The translations under genes and the position numbers were made by a program. A DNA stretch of 42,265 bases, taken from Streptomyces lycii. GTDB taxonomy: Bacteria; Actinomycetota; Actinomycetes; Streptomycetales; Streptomycetaceae. The notes below the pieces were generated by a model, which worked only from the letters and a program-made list of their open reading frames with translations, made no database searches and was not told the origin of the DNA. Positions 8,274 to 15,802 of the stretch are shown one piece after another. The stretch is from contig NZ_WHPN01000301.1 of NCBI RefSeq assembly GCF_009735685.1, positions 1 to 42,265 on the forward strand. The letters are read 5' to 3'. Positions within the stretch are counted from its first letter, which is position 1. Each line of letters begins with the position of its first letter.

Positions 8274-8913
8274 GGGTGTCCCTCCCGGAGACGGTACGGG
8301 GCTCCAGCCGGCCTCCGACCAGGTCCTCCAGCCGGTCGAACCGGTCCTGCTCGAAGACCAGATGGGTGATGATCACGACGGCCCTGCCGCGCTCCCGCAG
8401 GTCCTCGACCAGGTCCCAGAAGTGGAGGTACGTCTCCCAGTCGAAGCCCTGGTACGGCTCGTCGAGCAGCAGGACGTCCGGGTCGTGCAGCAGCGCGAGG
8501 GTGAGGTTGAGCTTCTGCAGGGTGCCCCCGGAGAGTTCGCCCGCGGGCTTCTCCTCGTACTGCTCGTAACCGAGCCGGCGGATCAGTTCGCGGCCCCGGT
8601 CGAGGCCGGGAAGCCGGTGGGCGGCGGCGAAGTAGCGCAGGTGCTGGCCGACGGTGAGGTTGTGGTTGAGGACGGGGACCTGCGGGCAGTAGCCCAGGCT
8701 TCCGGAGAGCCGGACCTCGCCCCGGTCGGCGGGGAGGGTGCCGGCGAGCGTCTTGAGCAGCGTGGACTTGCCGGAGCCGTTCTCCCCGACCACACCGACG
8801 AGTTGGCCCGGTGCCACCCGGAGGTCGGCTCCGCGCAGCACGTGGTGGGCGCGGAAGGACTTGTGGACGTCTCGCGCTTCCAGCACGGCGCCGGGATCGG
8901 GCACGGAGGTCAT
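8260..8913 (-). CDS. ABC transporter ATP-binding protein
   Basis: This 217-residue single nucleotide-binding domain has Walker A GENGSGKST (about 40-48), signature LSGGTLQKL, Walker B with catalytic Glu (VLLLDEPYQGFD) and switch His (VVIITH). It is short and lacks the C-terminal extension of drug-type ABC-2 ATPases. Its start overlaps the tetR stop by 4 bp and its end overlaps the permease by 14 bp, so stoichiometric translation is likely. Confidence 0.92.
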   Translation of the reverse strand: MTSVPDPGAVLEARDVHKSFRAHHVLRGADLRVAPGQLVGVVGENGSGKSTLLKTLAGTLPADRGEVRLSGSLGYCPQVPVLNHNLTVGQHLRYFAAAHRLPGLDRGRELIRRLGYEQYEEKPAGELSGGTLQKLNLTLALLHDPDVLLLDEPYQGFDWETYLHFWDLVEDLRERGRAVVIITHLVFEQDRFDRLEDLVGGRLEPRTVSGRDTHVNV

Positions 8914-9605
8914 GACGGGTCTCCTTCGGCGTGGGAGCGGCCGGAACCAGGGCCGGAGTCAGGACCGGGGCCGGGATCCGCCGGGCTCGCGGTCAGGCCG
9001 CCCGTGTAGACGCTGAGCATCTCGGGGGCCCAGCGCGCCATGCCGTCCGCGGAGAGCGGGTCGAAGCCGAGCACCCGGGCGGCGTGGTCGTGGAGCAGCA
9101 GCACGGCGAGGTCGTTGAGCAGCAGGAACACGGCGCGCGCGGCGGGGTCCCGGCCGGGTGCGGCCGTACCGCCCGCCACCATGGCGTCGAGCGTCGCCCG
9201 GCTCAGCTCGAACAGCTTCCCGAAGAGCCGGTGTCCGGCCTCGCCTCCGGAGAGCAGCAGCCAGCGCAGATAGGCGGGCATCGGGGAATCGGGCGGCAGA
9301 TGCCGGAGGAAGGCCTCCCCCAGCGAGCCCGCGGCCTCGGAGTCCAGGGACACCGCCCCGCCCTCCCCGGCCAGCTCGCCGAGCATGGCCTCGAACGTGG
9401 CCAGGACATGGCTGTCGACGGCCTCCCGCAGGCCCTCCTTGGAGCCGAAGTGGTGGACGACCAGCGCGGCGGACACCCCGGCGGCCGCGCCGACCTGCCG
9501 CATCGTCACGGCGCCGGGCCCGTGCGCGGCGAAGAGCCGCAGTGCTTCGTCCCGGATGACGGCGCGCGCGGTCCGGTCCTCGGACGGCGAGAATGCTGAA
9601 CTCAT
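8910..9605 (-). CDS. TetR-family regulator of the adjacent ABC exporter
   Basis: This protein of about 231 residues has an N-terminal TetR helix-turn-helix (TMRQVGAAAGVSAALVVHHFGSK, near 35-57) and an all-helical ligand-binding C-terminus. The ATG at 9605 is chosen because the TetR domain begins shortly after it; an in-frame ATG at 9614 is equally close, and further extension adds only unrelated sequence. It is first in the operon and presumably represses it. Both candidate starts lie inside a perfect inverted repeat (9603-9615), so bound repressor would cover the initiation region. Confidence 0.88.
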   Translation of the reverse strand: MSSAFSPSEDRTARAVIRDEALRLFAAHGPGAVTMRQVGAAAGVSAALVVHHFGSKEGLREAVDSHVLATFEAMLGELAGEGGAVSLDSEAAGSLGEAFLRHLPPDSPMPAYLRWLLLSGGEAGHRLFGKLFELSRATLDAMVAGGTAAPGRDPAARAVFLLLNDLAVLLLHDHAARVLGFDPLSADGMARWAPEMLSVYTGGLTASPADPGPGPDSGPGSGRSHAEGDPS

Positions 9606-9628
9606 GTTCAACATGCTAAACGCTTGTT
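9603..9628. promoter_or_regulatory. Putative TetR operator over the tetR start codon
   Basis: CATGTTCAACATG (9603-9615) is a perfect 6+1+6 inverted repeat, overlapped by a second, imperfect one, AACATGC-N5-GCTTGTT (9610-9628). The stretch is much richer in A/T than its flanks. The location over both candidate tetR start codons suggests autoregulation of the tetR-ABC operon. Confidence 0.6.
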
Positions 9629-9672
9629 CAGTCCACTGTCCAGCACCGGGCCCGGCACGGCCCGGACACACC

Positions 9673-9708
9673 GAGGGCCCGCCCGGGGTCGTCCCCGGGC
9701 GGGCCCTC
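9673..9708 (-). terminator. Strong terminator hairpin after the PIG-L gene
   Basis: GAGGGCCCGCCCGGGG (9673-9688) and its exact complement (9693-9708) form a 16-bp perfect stem closed by TCGT, with extra pairing outside. It ends the leftward sugar operon before the tetR promoter. Confidence 0.85.
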
Positions 9709-9719
9709 CGTGCCGTTCC

Positions 9720-10469
9720 TCAGTCGCGGACGAGTCGCGGAATCTCGAAGGCCTCGGCGTACGCCACCGAAACCTGCGAACCCCGGTAGGCGGCCAGCGC
9801 CCTGACGCCCTCCTCGCTGCGCGGCTGCGGCCACTCCTCGACCTCGCGGCCGTAGGCACGCAGCGCGGCCAGCTTGCGTTCGACGTGGTCCTCGGAGACG
9901 ACCTGCCAGCAGACCGGGCTGAAGGCCGGCCGGATGCCCGACGCCTCTCCCCAGTCGGTCGCCGACCGCACCTCGAAGCAGCGGATCTCCTTCACACCGC
10001 TGCGCCCGGGGCGGGCGGCCACCCGGACCGCCGCGCTGACCAGCCGGTGGTCCTGGTTGAGGTCGGCCGTGCTGGAGGTGAAGACGGCGTCCGGCCCGAA
10101 CTCCCGGACCTCCGCCTCGACGGTCCGGTTGAGGTCCAGCTGGCCGACCGTGTCGAGCCGGTTGTCCCCGTAGCCGTGCACCCCGACCTCGGCGATGCCC
10201 AGGATTCTGGCCGCCTCCTTGACCGCCACCGAGCGGTCGGTGGCGGCCTGCGGCCCGGCGGCGTGGCGGGATCCGTCGTCGTGGGTCAGCACGCACAGCC
10301 GGATCCGTACGCCCTCGTCGGCCAGCCGGGCGAGGGTGGCCCCGGCGCCGAGCGTCTCGTCGTCGCCGTGCGCGACGACCACCAGCAGCCTGCGCATGCC
10401 GTGCTCCGGCAGCCCCTGCGGCGCTCCTTCCACCGGCCCCTGCGGCGCCGCCGGCTCCCGCGCCGTCAC
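9720..10469 (-). CDS. PIG-L (LmbE) family N-acetylglucosaminyl deacetylase
   Basis: This 249-residue zinc-dependent deacetylase probably removes the acetyl group from an N-acetylated amino sugar. The first metal motif reads AHGDDETLG (about 31-39), with Gly where AHPDDE is usual; the second reads DLNQDHRLV, keeping the metal-binding His. The C-terminal CFEVRSATDW and YRGSQVSVAYAEAFEI blocks match the subgroup common in polysaccharide loci. The GTG start at 10469 forms a 4-bp GTGA overlap with the stop of the dehydrogenase gene and follows GGAG at proper spacing, so the two are translationally coupled. An internal ATG about 24 codons later is less likely. Confidence 0.88.
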   Translation of the reverse strand: MTAREPAAPQGPVEGAPQGLPEHGMRRLLVVVAHGDDETLGAGATLARLADEGVRIRLCVLTHDDGSRHAAGPQAATDRSVAVKEAARILGIAEVGVHGYGDNRLDTVGQLDLNRTVEAEVREFGPDAVFTSSTADLNQDHRLVSAAVRVAARPGRSGVKEIRCFEVRSATDWGEASGIRPAFSPVCWQVVSEDHVERKLAALRAYGREVEEWPQPRSEEGVRALAAYRGSQVSVAYAEAFEIPRLVRD

Positions 10470-11728
10470 AGCCGCTCCACCAGCCGGCTCCGGGGCAGGA
10501 CGCCCCGGGTGTCCAGCACGGAGCAGCCGGCGTCCGTCACCGCCCGCAGGTCCAGCGCCTGGTGGGGCTGGAGGAGTACGGCGATGTCGGAGACCGCGGC
10601 GGTGGACGCGAGGTCTTCGGCCCGGTGGACCGGCACCCCGTCCACGGACCACTCCTCCACCAGCGGGTCGGCGAAGGTGACGCGCGCACCGGCCCGGCGC
10701 AGGGAGCGGACCAGCGGGGTCGCGGGAGATTCCCGCAGGTCCGCCACGTCCGGCTTGTACGTGACACCGACGACGAGGACGTCGGCCCCCTGCAGGCACT
10801 TGCCCTCGCCGTTCAGCTGGCGCTGGACACGGGAGAAGACGTGCTCGGGCATCGCCTCGTTGACCTCGACGGCCAGCTCGACCAGCCGGAAGGGGCGGCC
10901 CAGCGCGCGGACGGCGTGCGTGAGGTACAGCGGGTCGACGGGGATGCAGTGGCCGCCGACGCCGGGGCCGGGCAGGAAGCGCTCGAACCCGAACGGCTTG
11001 GTCGCGGCGGCCCGGATCGACTCCCACAGGTCGATGCCCAACTCGTCGCAGAACACGGCCATCTCGTTGACAAGCGCTATGTTGACGCTTCGGTAGGTGT
11101 TCTCCAGGAGTTTGCAGAGCTCGGCCTCGCGGATTCCGGCGACGGGCACGATCTCCCCGATGAACTTTCCGTAGAACGCGGCCGCGCGGTCCGCACAGGC
11201 CTGCGTGTGGCCCGCGACGACCTTGGGGGTGTTGCGGATGTCGAATTCCGGGTTGCCGCAGTCCACTCGCTCCGGTGAGTAGGCGAGATGGAAGTCCGCG
11301 CCGGCGGTGAGGCCGGAGCCGTGCTCCAGCAGCGGCAGCACGACGTCCTCGGTGGCCCCGGGCCAGATCGTCGACTCGACGACCACCAGGGTGCCGGGGC
11401 GCAGGTGCCGCGCGACGGTCTCGGCGGCGGTGCGGACCAGGCTGAGGTCCGGCCGCCGGTCGGCGTCCAGCGGTGTCGGGACGCAGATGACGACGGTGTC
11501 GCACGAGGCCAGGACCGCCGCGTCCGTCGTCGCCCGGAAGCCCCGGTCCAGCATGAGGGCGAGGTCGTCGTCCGCCAGTACGTCGACGGGCGACCGGCCC
11601 TCGTTCAGCGAGGCGACCTTGCCCGGCTCCACATCGATGCCGACGACGTCACCGCCGACCGCGCTCGCGGCCTCGGCCACGGACAAACCCACATAACCAA
11701 GTCCCACGACTGCTTGAGAGTGTTCCAC
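10466..11728 (-). CDS. UDP-N-acetylhexosamine 6-dehydrogenase (WbpA/WecC type)
   Basis: This 420-residue NAD-dependent enzyme should oxidise C6 of a UDP-N-acetyl-hexosamine to the uronic acid. The N-terminal Rossmann motif is GLGYVGLSVAE (9-19). Diagnostic blocks are VVESTIWPGATEDVVLP, SPERVDCGNP, KLLENTYRSVNIALVNE and TKPFGFERFLPGPGVGGHCIPVDP (catalytic Cys at 261). The GGHCIPVDP form is characteristic of UDP-GlcNAc/ManNAc dehydrogenases; UDP-glucose enzymes have GGSCFPKD-like sequences. The GTG start follows GGAGG by about 7 bases. The gene lies 14 bp after the SDR and is coupled to the deacetylase. GlcNAc versus ManNAc or GalNAc substrate is undecided. Confidence 0.88.
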   Translation of the reverse strand: MEHSQAVVGLGYVGLSVAEAASAVGGDVVGIDVEPGKVASLNEGRSPVDVLADDDLALMLDRGFRATTDAAVLASCDTVVICVPTPLDADRRPDLSLVRTAAETVARHLRPGTLVVVESTIWPGATEDVVLPLLEHGSGLTAGADFHLAYSPERVDCGNPEFDIRNTPKVVAGHTQACADRAAAFYGKFIGEIVPVAGIREAELCKLLENTYRSVNIALVNEMAVFCDELGIDLWESIRAAATKPFGFERFLPGPGVGGHCIPVDPLYLTHAVRALGRPFRLVELAVEVNEAMPEHVFSRVQRQLNGEGKCLQGADVLVVGVTYKPDVADLRESPATPLVRSLRRAGARVTFADPLVEEWSVDGVPVHRAEDLASTAAVSDIAVLLQPHQALDLRAVTDAGCSVLDTRGVLPRSRLVERL

Positions 11729-11742
11729 GAGCCCTCCTCGGG

Positions 11743-12735
11743 TCAGTTGGTGACAAGTCGGCGAGTGCGGCCGGCGCGGATCTCGGACGCCACGTCCCGC
11801 AGCACGTCGTCCAGGTTCCGGCTGGGCTGCCAGCCGGTCAGGTTCGTCAGACGGGTGGTGTCCGGGACCCGCCGCCGCGGCTCTTCGGAGTGGGGCCCGT
11901 ACACCTCTTCCTGTGGTACGAGGACGATCCGGGACCGCGACCCGGTGACGTCGATGACGCGCTGTGCGAGTTCCAGGACGGTGATCTCCTCGGAGGAGCC
12001 GAGGTTGAACGTGCCGCCGACCGCGCGCTCCTCCTCCAGCAGCAGGAGCAGGCCCGCCACGGCGTCCGCGACGTGCAGGTAGCAGCGTGTCTGGCGGCCG
12101 TCCCCGTAGACGGTCAGGGGTTCGTTCGCGAGCGCCTGGTGCACGAGGCGGGGGATCACCATGCCGTGCGCGGGACTCTGCCGGGGACCGACCGTGTTGA
12201 AGAAGCGCACGATCACGGACTCCAGTCCGCGCTCCCGGCGGCAGGCGTTGACCAGGGACTCGTCCACGGCCTTGGCCTCGCTGTAGGACCACCGGGCGAC
12301 GGCGGGGCTGCCGAGCACCCGGTCGGAGTCCTCGCGGAGCGGGACCTCGGGGTTCTTGCCGTAGATTTCGCTGGTGCTGGCCAGCAGCAGCTTCTTGCCG
12401 AAGCGTTCGGCGGCGTGGACGACGACCTCGGTCCCGCGCACGTTGGCGGCCAGGGAGTCCAGGGTGCGTTCCACGATCAGCCGGACGCCGACCGCGGCCG
12501 CGAGGTGGACGACGACGTCGCACCGCTGGACCAGCTCGGCCACCAGGGCTTCGTCGAGCACCGAGCCCCGGACGAAGGTGAAATTGCCGCCGGACGTCAG
12601 ACCGGCGTCGGACAGGTTGGCCTCGTCGCCCGTCTCCAGGTCGTCGAGCACCACCAGCGAATGCCCCCGGGCACAGAGAGCTTCGCTGAGATGGGAGCCG
12701 ATGAATCCGGCTCCGCCGGTGATCAGGTATCTCAC
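11743..12735 (-). CDS. NAD-dependent SDR, UDP-uronate decarboxylase/epimerase-like
   Basis: This 330-residue extended SDR has the cofactor motif TGGAGFIGS (6-14), catalytic YSEAK (Tyr151, Lys155) and STSEIYG (120-126). Known UXS and ArnA decarboxylases have Ser-Glu in this position, whereas dTDP-glucose dehydratases have Asp-Glu. PLTVYGDGRQTR and a late Arg cluster (RRRVPDTTR, 287-295) also fit the decarboxylase pattern. Next to a UDP-HexNAc dehydrogenase, conversion of UDP-N-acetylglucosaminuronate to UDP-N-acetylxylosamine is the most economical guess; a 4-epimerase is the alternative. The GTG at 12735 is preceded by AAGGAG at 5 bases; an ATG 29 codons upstream would run through the promoter. 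Confidence 0.85.
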   Translation of the reverse strand: MRYLITGGAGFIGSHLSEALCARGHSLVVLDDLETGDEANLSDAGLTSGGNFTFVRGSVLDEALVAELVQRCDVVVHLAAAVGVRLIVERTLDSLAANVRGTEVVVHAAERFGKKLLLASTSEIYGKNPEVPLREDSDRVLGSPAVARWSYSEAKAVDESLVNACRRERGLESVIVRFFNTVGPRQSPAHGMVIPRLVHQALANEPLTVYGDGRQTRCYLHVADAVAGLLLLLEEERAVGGTFNLGSSEEITVLELAQRVIDVTGSRSRIVLVPQEEVYGPHSEEPRRRVPDTTRLTNLTGWQPSRNLDDVLRDVASEIRAGRTRRLVTN

Positions 12736-12792
12736 TGTGACTCCTTCTGGGAAACGCTCGCCGGACAGCTGACAGGAGGTGTCTCGTCCAGG

Positions 12793-12822
12793 ACCATAGC
12801 CAAGCTTGGCAAGCGTTGACAA
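12793..12822 (-). promoter_or_regulatory. Promoter of the SDR-dehydrogenase-deacetylase operon with operator in the spacer
   Basis: On the minus strand, TTGTCA (12822-12817) and TATGGT (12798-12793) are separated by 18 bp, a good vegetative promoter pair. The spacer contains a perfect 12-bp palindrome GCCAAGCTTGGC (12799-12810), placed where a bound protein would block or reshape polymerase binding. A TTGCCAA box (minus strand, 12812-12806) overlaps it. Confidence 0.65.
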
Positions 12823-12825
12823 TAT

Positions 12826-12876
12826 TTGCCACAGACTCGGGCGACATTATTTGCCCAGTCAGGCACGATGTGGCAA
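12826..12876. promoter_or_regulatory. TTGCC(A/C) boxes in the divergent SDR/MFS region
   Basis: TTGCCAC (12826-12832) and its inverse GTGGCAA (12870-12876) flank TTGCCCA (12851-12857). With TTGGCAA at 12806-12812 the AT-rich island holds four related heptamers. The same box recurs upstream of the glycosyltransferase and near the ABC exporter. Confidence 0.55.
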
Positions 12877-12879
12877 AAT
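12851..12879 (+). promoter_or_regulatory. Putative MFS gene promoter
   Basis: TTGCCC (12851-12856), a 17-bp spacer and CAAAAT (12874-12879) precede the MFS start codon by about 40 bp. Both hexamers overlap TTGCC-type boxes, so box occupancy would directly affect this promoter. Confidence 0.5.
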
Positions 12880-12917
12880 TCCTGCTGCCCCATGGATAGA
12901 GGGAGAGCGATTCGGCT

Positions 12918-14126
12918 ATGACAAACCTTGAAGAGGGCGCGGTGGGCGCCCCGGACGCCGGCGTCGGCCGTGCCCGCTGGGCGGCCCCCGCCCCGTTCCT
13001 GATCACCGGGCTGCTCTTCGCGAGCTACTTCGTGCGGATTCCGTCGCTCAAGCTCGAACTGGGGCTGTCGGACGGGCTGCTGGGCGTCTTCCTGATGCTG
13101 CCGATCGTCTCGGGCCTGCTGGCCATGCAGATGACGGGACGCCTGGTGGCACGGGTGGGCAGCGGCCCGGTCCTCCGCGTCGTGATGATCGCCCTGCCGC
13201 TGTCCCTGCTCGCCTTCGCCCCGGTGAACGGCCTGGTGGGCTTCGCCGTCGTGCTGCTGGTGTTCGGCGCGGTCGACGGACTGATCGACATCTCCATGAA
13301 CGCCCACACCATCGCCGTGGAACGGACCCTGAAGCGGCCCATCATGAACAGCTGTCACGCGGCGTGGAGCATCGGATCGGCGATCGGCTCGCTGCTCGGC
13401 GGCGGCGCCATCAAGATCGGCCTGTCGATCACCGAGCACTACGCCCTCGTGGTGGCGGCCATGGTGGTGCTGGCGGCCTTCGCGGGCCGGCATCTGCTCC
13501 CCGGGCAGGCCGACCGGGCCGACCGCGACGCGGCGGTGCCGGAGAAGACCACGGAGCGGGCGAGCTGGCGCACCGGCTGGACCCCGCGGCTGATGCTCCT
13601 CGCCGTCACCGGCACCGTCGTGCTGGTGTGCTCCGGCGTGGCCGGCAGCTGGAGCGGTGTCTACCTGCACGACGAGCTGGACGCCACCCTGGCCACGGCC
13701 TCGCTCGGCTACATCGCCTTCTGCGTCTGCGAGGCCGGCGCCCGGCTGGTCGGCGACCGGCTGCACGAGCGCTACGGGGCGCAGCTGCTGGCCCGGTGCG
13801 CGGGGGGCATCGCCGTCGCCGGACTGGCCGTGGTGGTCCTCAGCCCCTCCGCGGCGATGGCCATCGGCGGCTTCGCGCTGTTCGGGCTGGGGCTGTCGGT
13901 CCTGGTGCCGCTCGTCCTCAGCGCGGTCGGCCACGGCGCCGCCGAGTCCGGCTCCGCCGACGCCGCGGCGGCGCTGGCGAAGGTCGGCACCATCACCTAC
14001 AGCGGCCTGCTGGTCGGTCCGATGCTGGTCGGCTGGTTCGCCGAGGGGTTCGGCCTGACGGGCACGCTGACCGGCCTGCTGGTGGTGATGGCCGTGGCGC
14101 TGGGCGTGGGGCTCCGGTCTGTCTGA
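12918..14126 (+). CDS. MFS transporter
   Basis: This 402-residue protein has twelve hydrophobic segments in two halves joined by a charged loop near residues 200-225. The first helix starts around residue 24, after an acidic N-terminus. GGGAG is about 12 bases before the ATG. It resembles FucP/bypass-type and drug-type MFS proteins (TGRLVARVGSGPVLR in the loop 2-3 region). It diverges from the amino-sugar operon and shares its control region, suggesting export or import of the pathway product or precursor. Direction of transport cannot be read from sequence. Confidence 0.88.
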   Translation: MTNLEEGAVGAPDAGVGRARWAAPAPFLITGLLFASYFVRIPSLKLELGLSDGLLGVFLMLPIVSGLLAMQMTGRLVARVGSGPVLRVVMIALPLSLLAFAPVNGLVGFAVVLLVFGAVDGLIDISMNAHTIAVERTLKRPIMNSCHAAWSIGSAIGSLLGGGAIKIGLSITEHYALVVAAMVVLAAFAGRHLLPGQADRADRDAAVPEKTTERASWRTGWTPRLMLLAVTGTVVLVCSGVAGSWSGVYLHDELDATLATASLGYIAFCVCEAGARLVGDRLHERYGAQLLARCAGGIAVAGLAVVVLSPSAAMAIGGFALFGLGLSVLVPLVLSAVGHGAAESGSADAAAALAKVGTITYSGLLVGPMLVGWFAEGFGLTGTLTGLLVVMAVALGVGLRSV

Positions 14127-14210
14127 AAGGCCGCCGAAGGTCTGTCTGAAGGTCTGTCTGAAGATCCGCGCGAGGGACCGTCTGAAGGGCTGATCGAGGG
14201 GCCGTCTGAA
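14116..14210. repeat. Direct repeats carrying the MFS stop codon
   Basis: GGTCTGTCTGAA occurs at 14116-14127 (its TGA is the MFS stop), 14139-14150 and 14151-14162. Shortened CCGTCTGAA copies follow near 14179 and 14202. The repeats therefore duplicate the 3' end of the gene into the intergenic space. Confidence 0.85.
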
Positions 14211-14213
14211 CCG

Positions 14214-14241
14214 CCGCGGGTCCGGGGCGCCGGACCCGCGG
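14214..14241 (+). terminator. MFS terminator hairpin
   Basis: CCGCGGGTCCG (14214-14224) pairs exactly with CGGACCCGCGG (14231-14241) around a 6-base loop, about 90 bp after the MFS stop. Confidence 0.75.
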
Positions 14242-14555
14242 GCCGGGCGGACCGGCTCCGGCCGGGGTTCCGCCCCGGCGCGACGGGTTCCGGCGCGACG
14301 GTCCCCGCCACGGCGGCCCGTGGTCGCCCCTCCCCGCCGCAGCCGTTCCGTGGTCGGTCCTCCCCGCCACAGCGGCCCGCGGCGCGAACAGCCCCCGGCC
14401 CGGCAGTCCGTGGCGCGACAGCTCCGGCCCACAGTCCGTGACGCCATCAGCTTCCGGCCCAACGGCCCCCTGGCCCACCAGTCCCGCAGCCCAACGGCCC
14501 GTGGCCCGACAGCCCCGGACTCCTTAACCCTGGCCCCTGACTCCCGGCCCAACAG
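14242..14555. repeat. Degenerate C-rich repeat zone between convergent genes
   Basis: Diverged motifs such as CGGCCCAACGGCCC, GGCCCGTGGC and CCCGACAGCCC recur irregularly, several containing CAGTCCG or CGACAG. No reading frame resembles a protein, since all six give Arg/Pro/Ala-rich strings, and no structured RNA is recognisable. It may be a decayed minisatellite. Confidence 0.5.
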
Positions 14556-14558
14556 TCC

Positions 14559-14599
14559 GGCCCCGTCCCCCGCGGTCTTCCTCCGCGGCGGACGGGGCC
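14559..14599 (-). terminator. Glycosyltransferase terminator
   Basis: GGCCCCGTC (14559-14567) with CGCGG (14571-14575) pairs with CCGCG (14583-14587) and GACGGGGCC (14591-14599), a 14-bp stem with a small internal CCC/GCG loop. It lies 18 bp past the glycosyltransferase stop. Confidence 0.75.
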
Positions 14600-14617
14600 G
14601 TTCCTTGTACCCCGGCG

Positions 14618-15796
14618 TCAGCCGAGTCCCGTGGGGGTCAGGAGTTCCCGGGAGACCCGCCCGGCCTCCCGGAGGACGGGCTTGCGGTACCGCTCGCTCA
14701 GCCGCCCGACGGCCGGGAGCACGCGGCAGACGTCCACGGCGGAGTCCTCGTACGGCAGCGCGAAACCGGCCAGCGGCAGCACCTCCAGGGACGACCGGGG
14801 GTCGAACAACGCGTCGACCTCCGCGACCGGGGTGCGGGACTCCGGGTCGATCTCCGCCCCGACGACTAGGGTGTCGCGGCCCTCGATCCGGCCCCGTACG
14901 ACGCCCAGTGCCCGGCCGGGGCCGCTGACGGCTCCCGCCAGCTCCCGCTCGACCTCCGGGTAGCAGCGGTCGGTGTCCAGCCAGCCGAACTCGATGGCCA
15001 GCTCCAGGTCCAGCCGGGGCCACTTGGCCAGGTAGTAGCGGTTGGTGATCCTGGCCTCCTCCCCGTTGACGGCGAGATCGCGCTTGTGCGGCAGGTGGAT
15101 GGCGTACACGTCCTCGGCGAACACCAGGGGGGTGCCGCTCATGGCGATCCGGAACCCCCACTCCTGGTCCTCCGCGCCCCAGCCGTCGAAGCCCTCGTCC
15201 AGCCACAGATCGTGCTCCCGGAAGGTCTCGAGGCGCAGCGCCATCAGGGCGGTGCGCGCGAACGCCCAGGGGAAGCGCGTCAGCGCCGGGCTCCACTCCT
15301 CGGACCAGCGCATGTCCAGCCTGCTGCGGTCCGTCGTGGCCAGCTCGTCCAGGGTCTTCCGGTAGTGGCTGTACGGAAGCACCTCGACGGTGTCGATGTG
15401 TGTCGCGTGCACCTCGTCATAGCCGATCATCTGGCCGACGACGCAGAGGTCCTGCCCGTGCTGGAAGTGCCGGTCGTACAGGTTCTCCAGGAAGTCGGCC
15501 GGCACGACCATGTCCGCGTCCAGCACGATGAGCACCTCGCCCGTGGCATGGCGGATGGCGAGGTTCCTGGCACGCTGGGCGTTCCAGGGCTCGGCGGACA
15601 TCACGGTGACGATGTTGACGCGGTCGGCGTACTCCTGGCACACGGAGACGTACTCGTTGGAGTACTCCATGGCGCCGACCACGACCTCGAACTGCGAGGA
15701 GTCCATCGTCTGGTCCGCGAGCGAGGCGAACACGACCTTGATGTTGTCCAGTCGCTGCTTGTACGGAATCACGATGCTGCACTTCAAGTCACCCAT
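14618..15796 (-). CDS. GT2-type glycosyltransferase with GT7C motif and methyltransferase-like tail
   Basis: This 392-residue soluble enzyme should transfer a sugar from a nucleotide donor. The GT-A fold starts at once (CSIVIPYKQRLDNI), with metal-binding LDADMVVPADFL (DAD at 93-95) and a galactosyltransferase C-terminal motif FDGWGAEDQEWGFRIAMSG (203-221). No membrane segment is seen. Residues about 305-392 are not needed for that fold and resemble the second half of a class I methyltransferase (FALPYEDSAVDVCRV, LREAGRVSRELL) without a glycine-rich SAM loop. No ribosome site precedes the ATG, and a promoter-like pair suggests a leaderless message. It follows the ABC pair in the same direction. 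Confidence 0.85.
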   Translation of the reverse strand: MGDLKCSIVIPYKQRLDNIKVVFASLADQTMDSSQFEVVVGAMEYSNEYVSVCQEYADRVNIVTVMSAEPWNAQRARNLAIRHATGEVLIVLDADMVVPADFLENLYDRHFQHGQDLCVVGQMIGYDEVHATHIDTVEVLPYSHYRKTLDELATTDRSRLDMRWSEEWSPALTRFPWAFARTALMALRLETFREHDLWLDEGFDGWGAEDQEWGFRIAMSGTPLVFAEDVYAIHLPHKRDLAVNGEEARITNRYYLAKWPRLDLELAIEFGWLDTDRCYPEVERELAGAVSGPGRALGVVRGRIEGRDTLVVGAEIDPESRTPVAEVDALFDPRSSLEVLPLAGFALPYEDSAVDVCRVLPAVGRLSERYRKPVLREAGRVSRELLTPTGLG

Positions 15797-15802
15797 GCTG
15801 GG

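Noticed and set aside
10466..11728. Annotation as UDP-glucose 6-dehydrogenase
   Set aside because: The GGHCIPVDP active-site form and TKPFGF block fit UDP-HexNAc dehydrogenases better.
12732..15296. Very long minus-strand frame spanning the MFS gene and part of the glycosyltransferase
   Set aside because: Low-complexity His/Asp/Gln/Arg translation; it covers three well-supported features in other frames.
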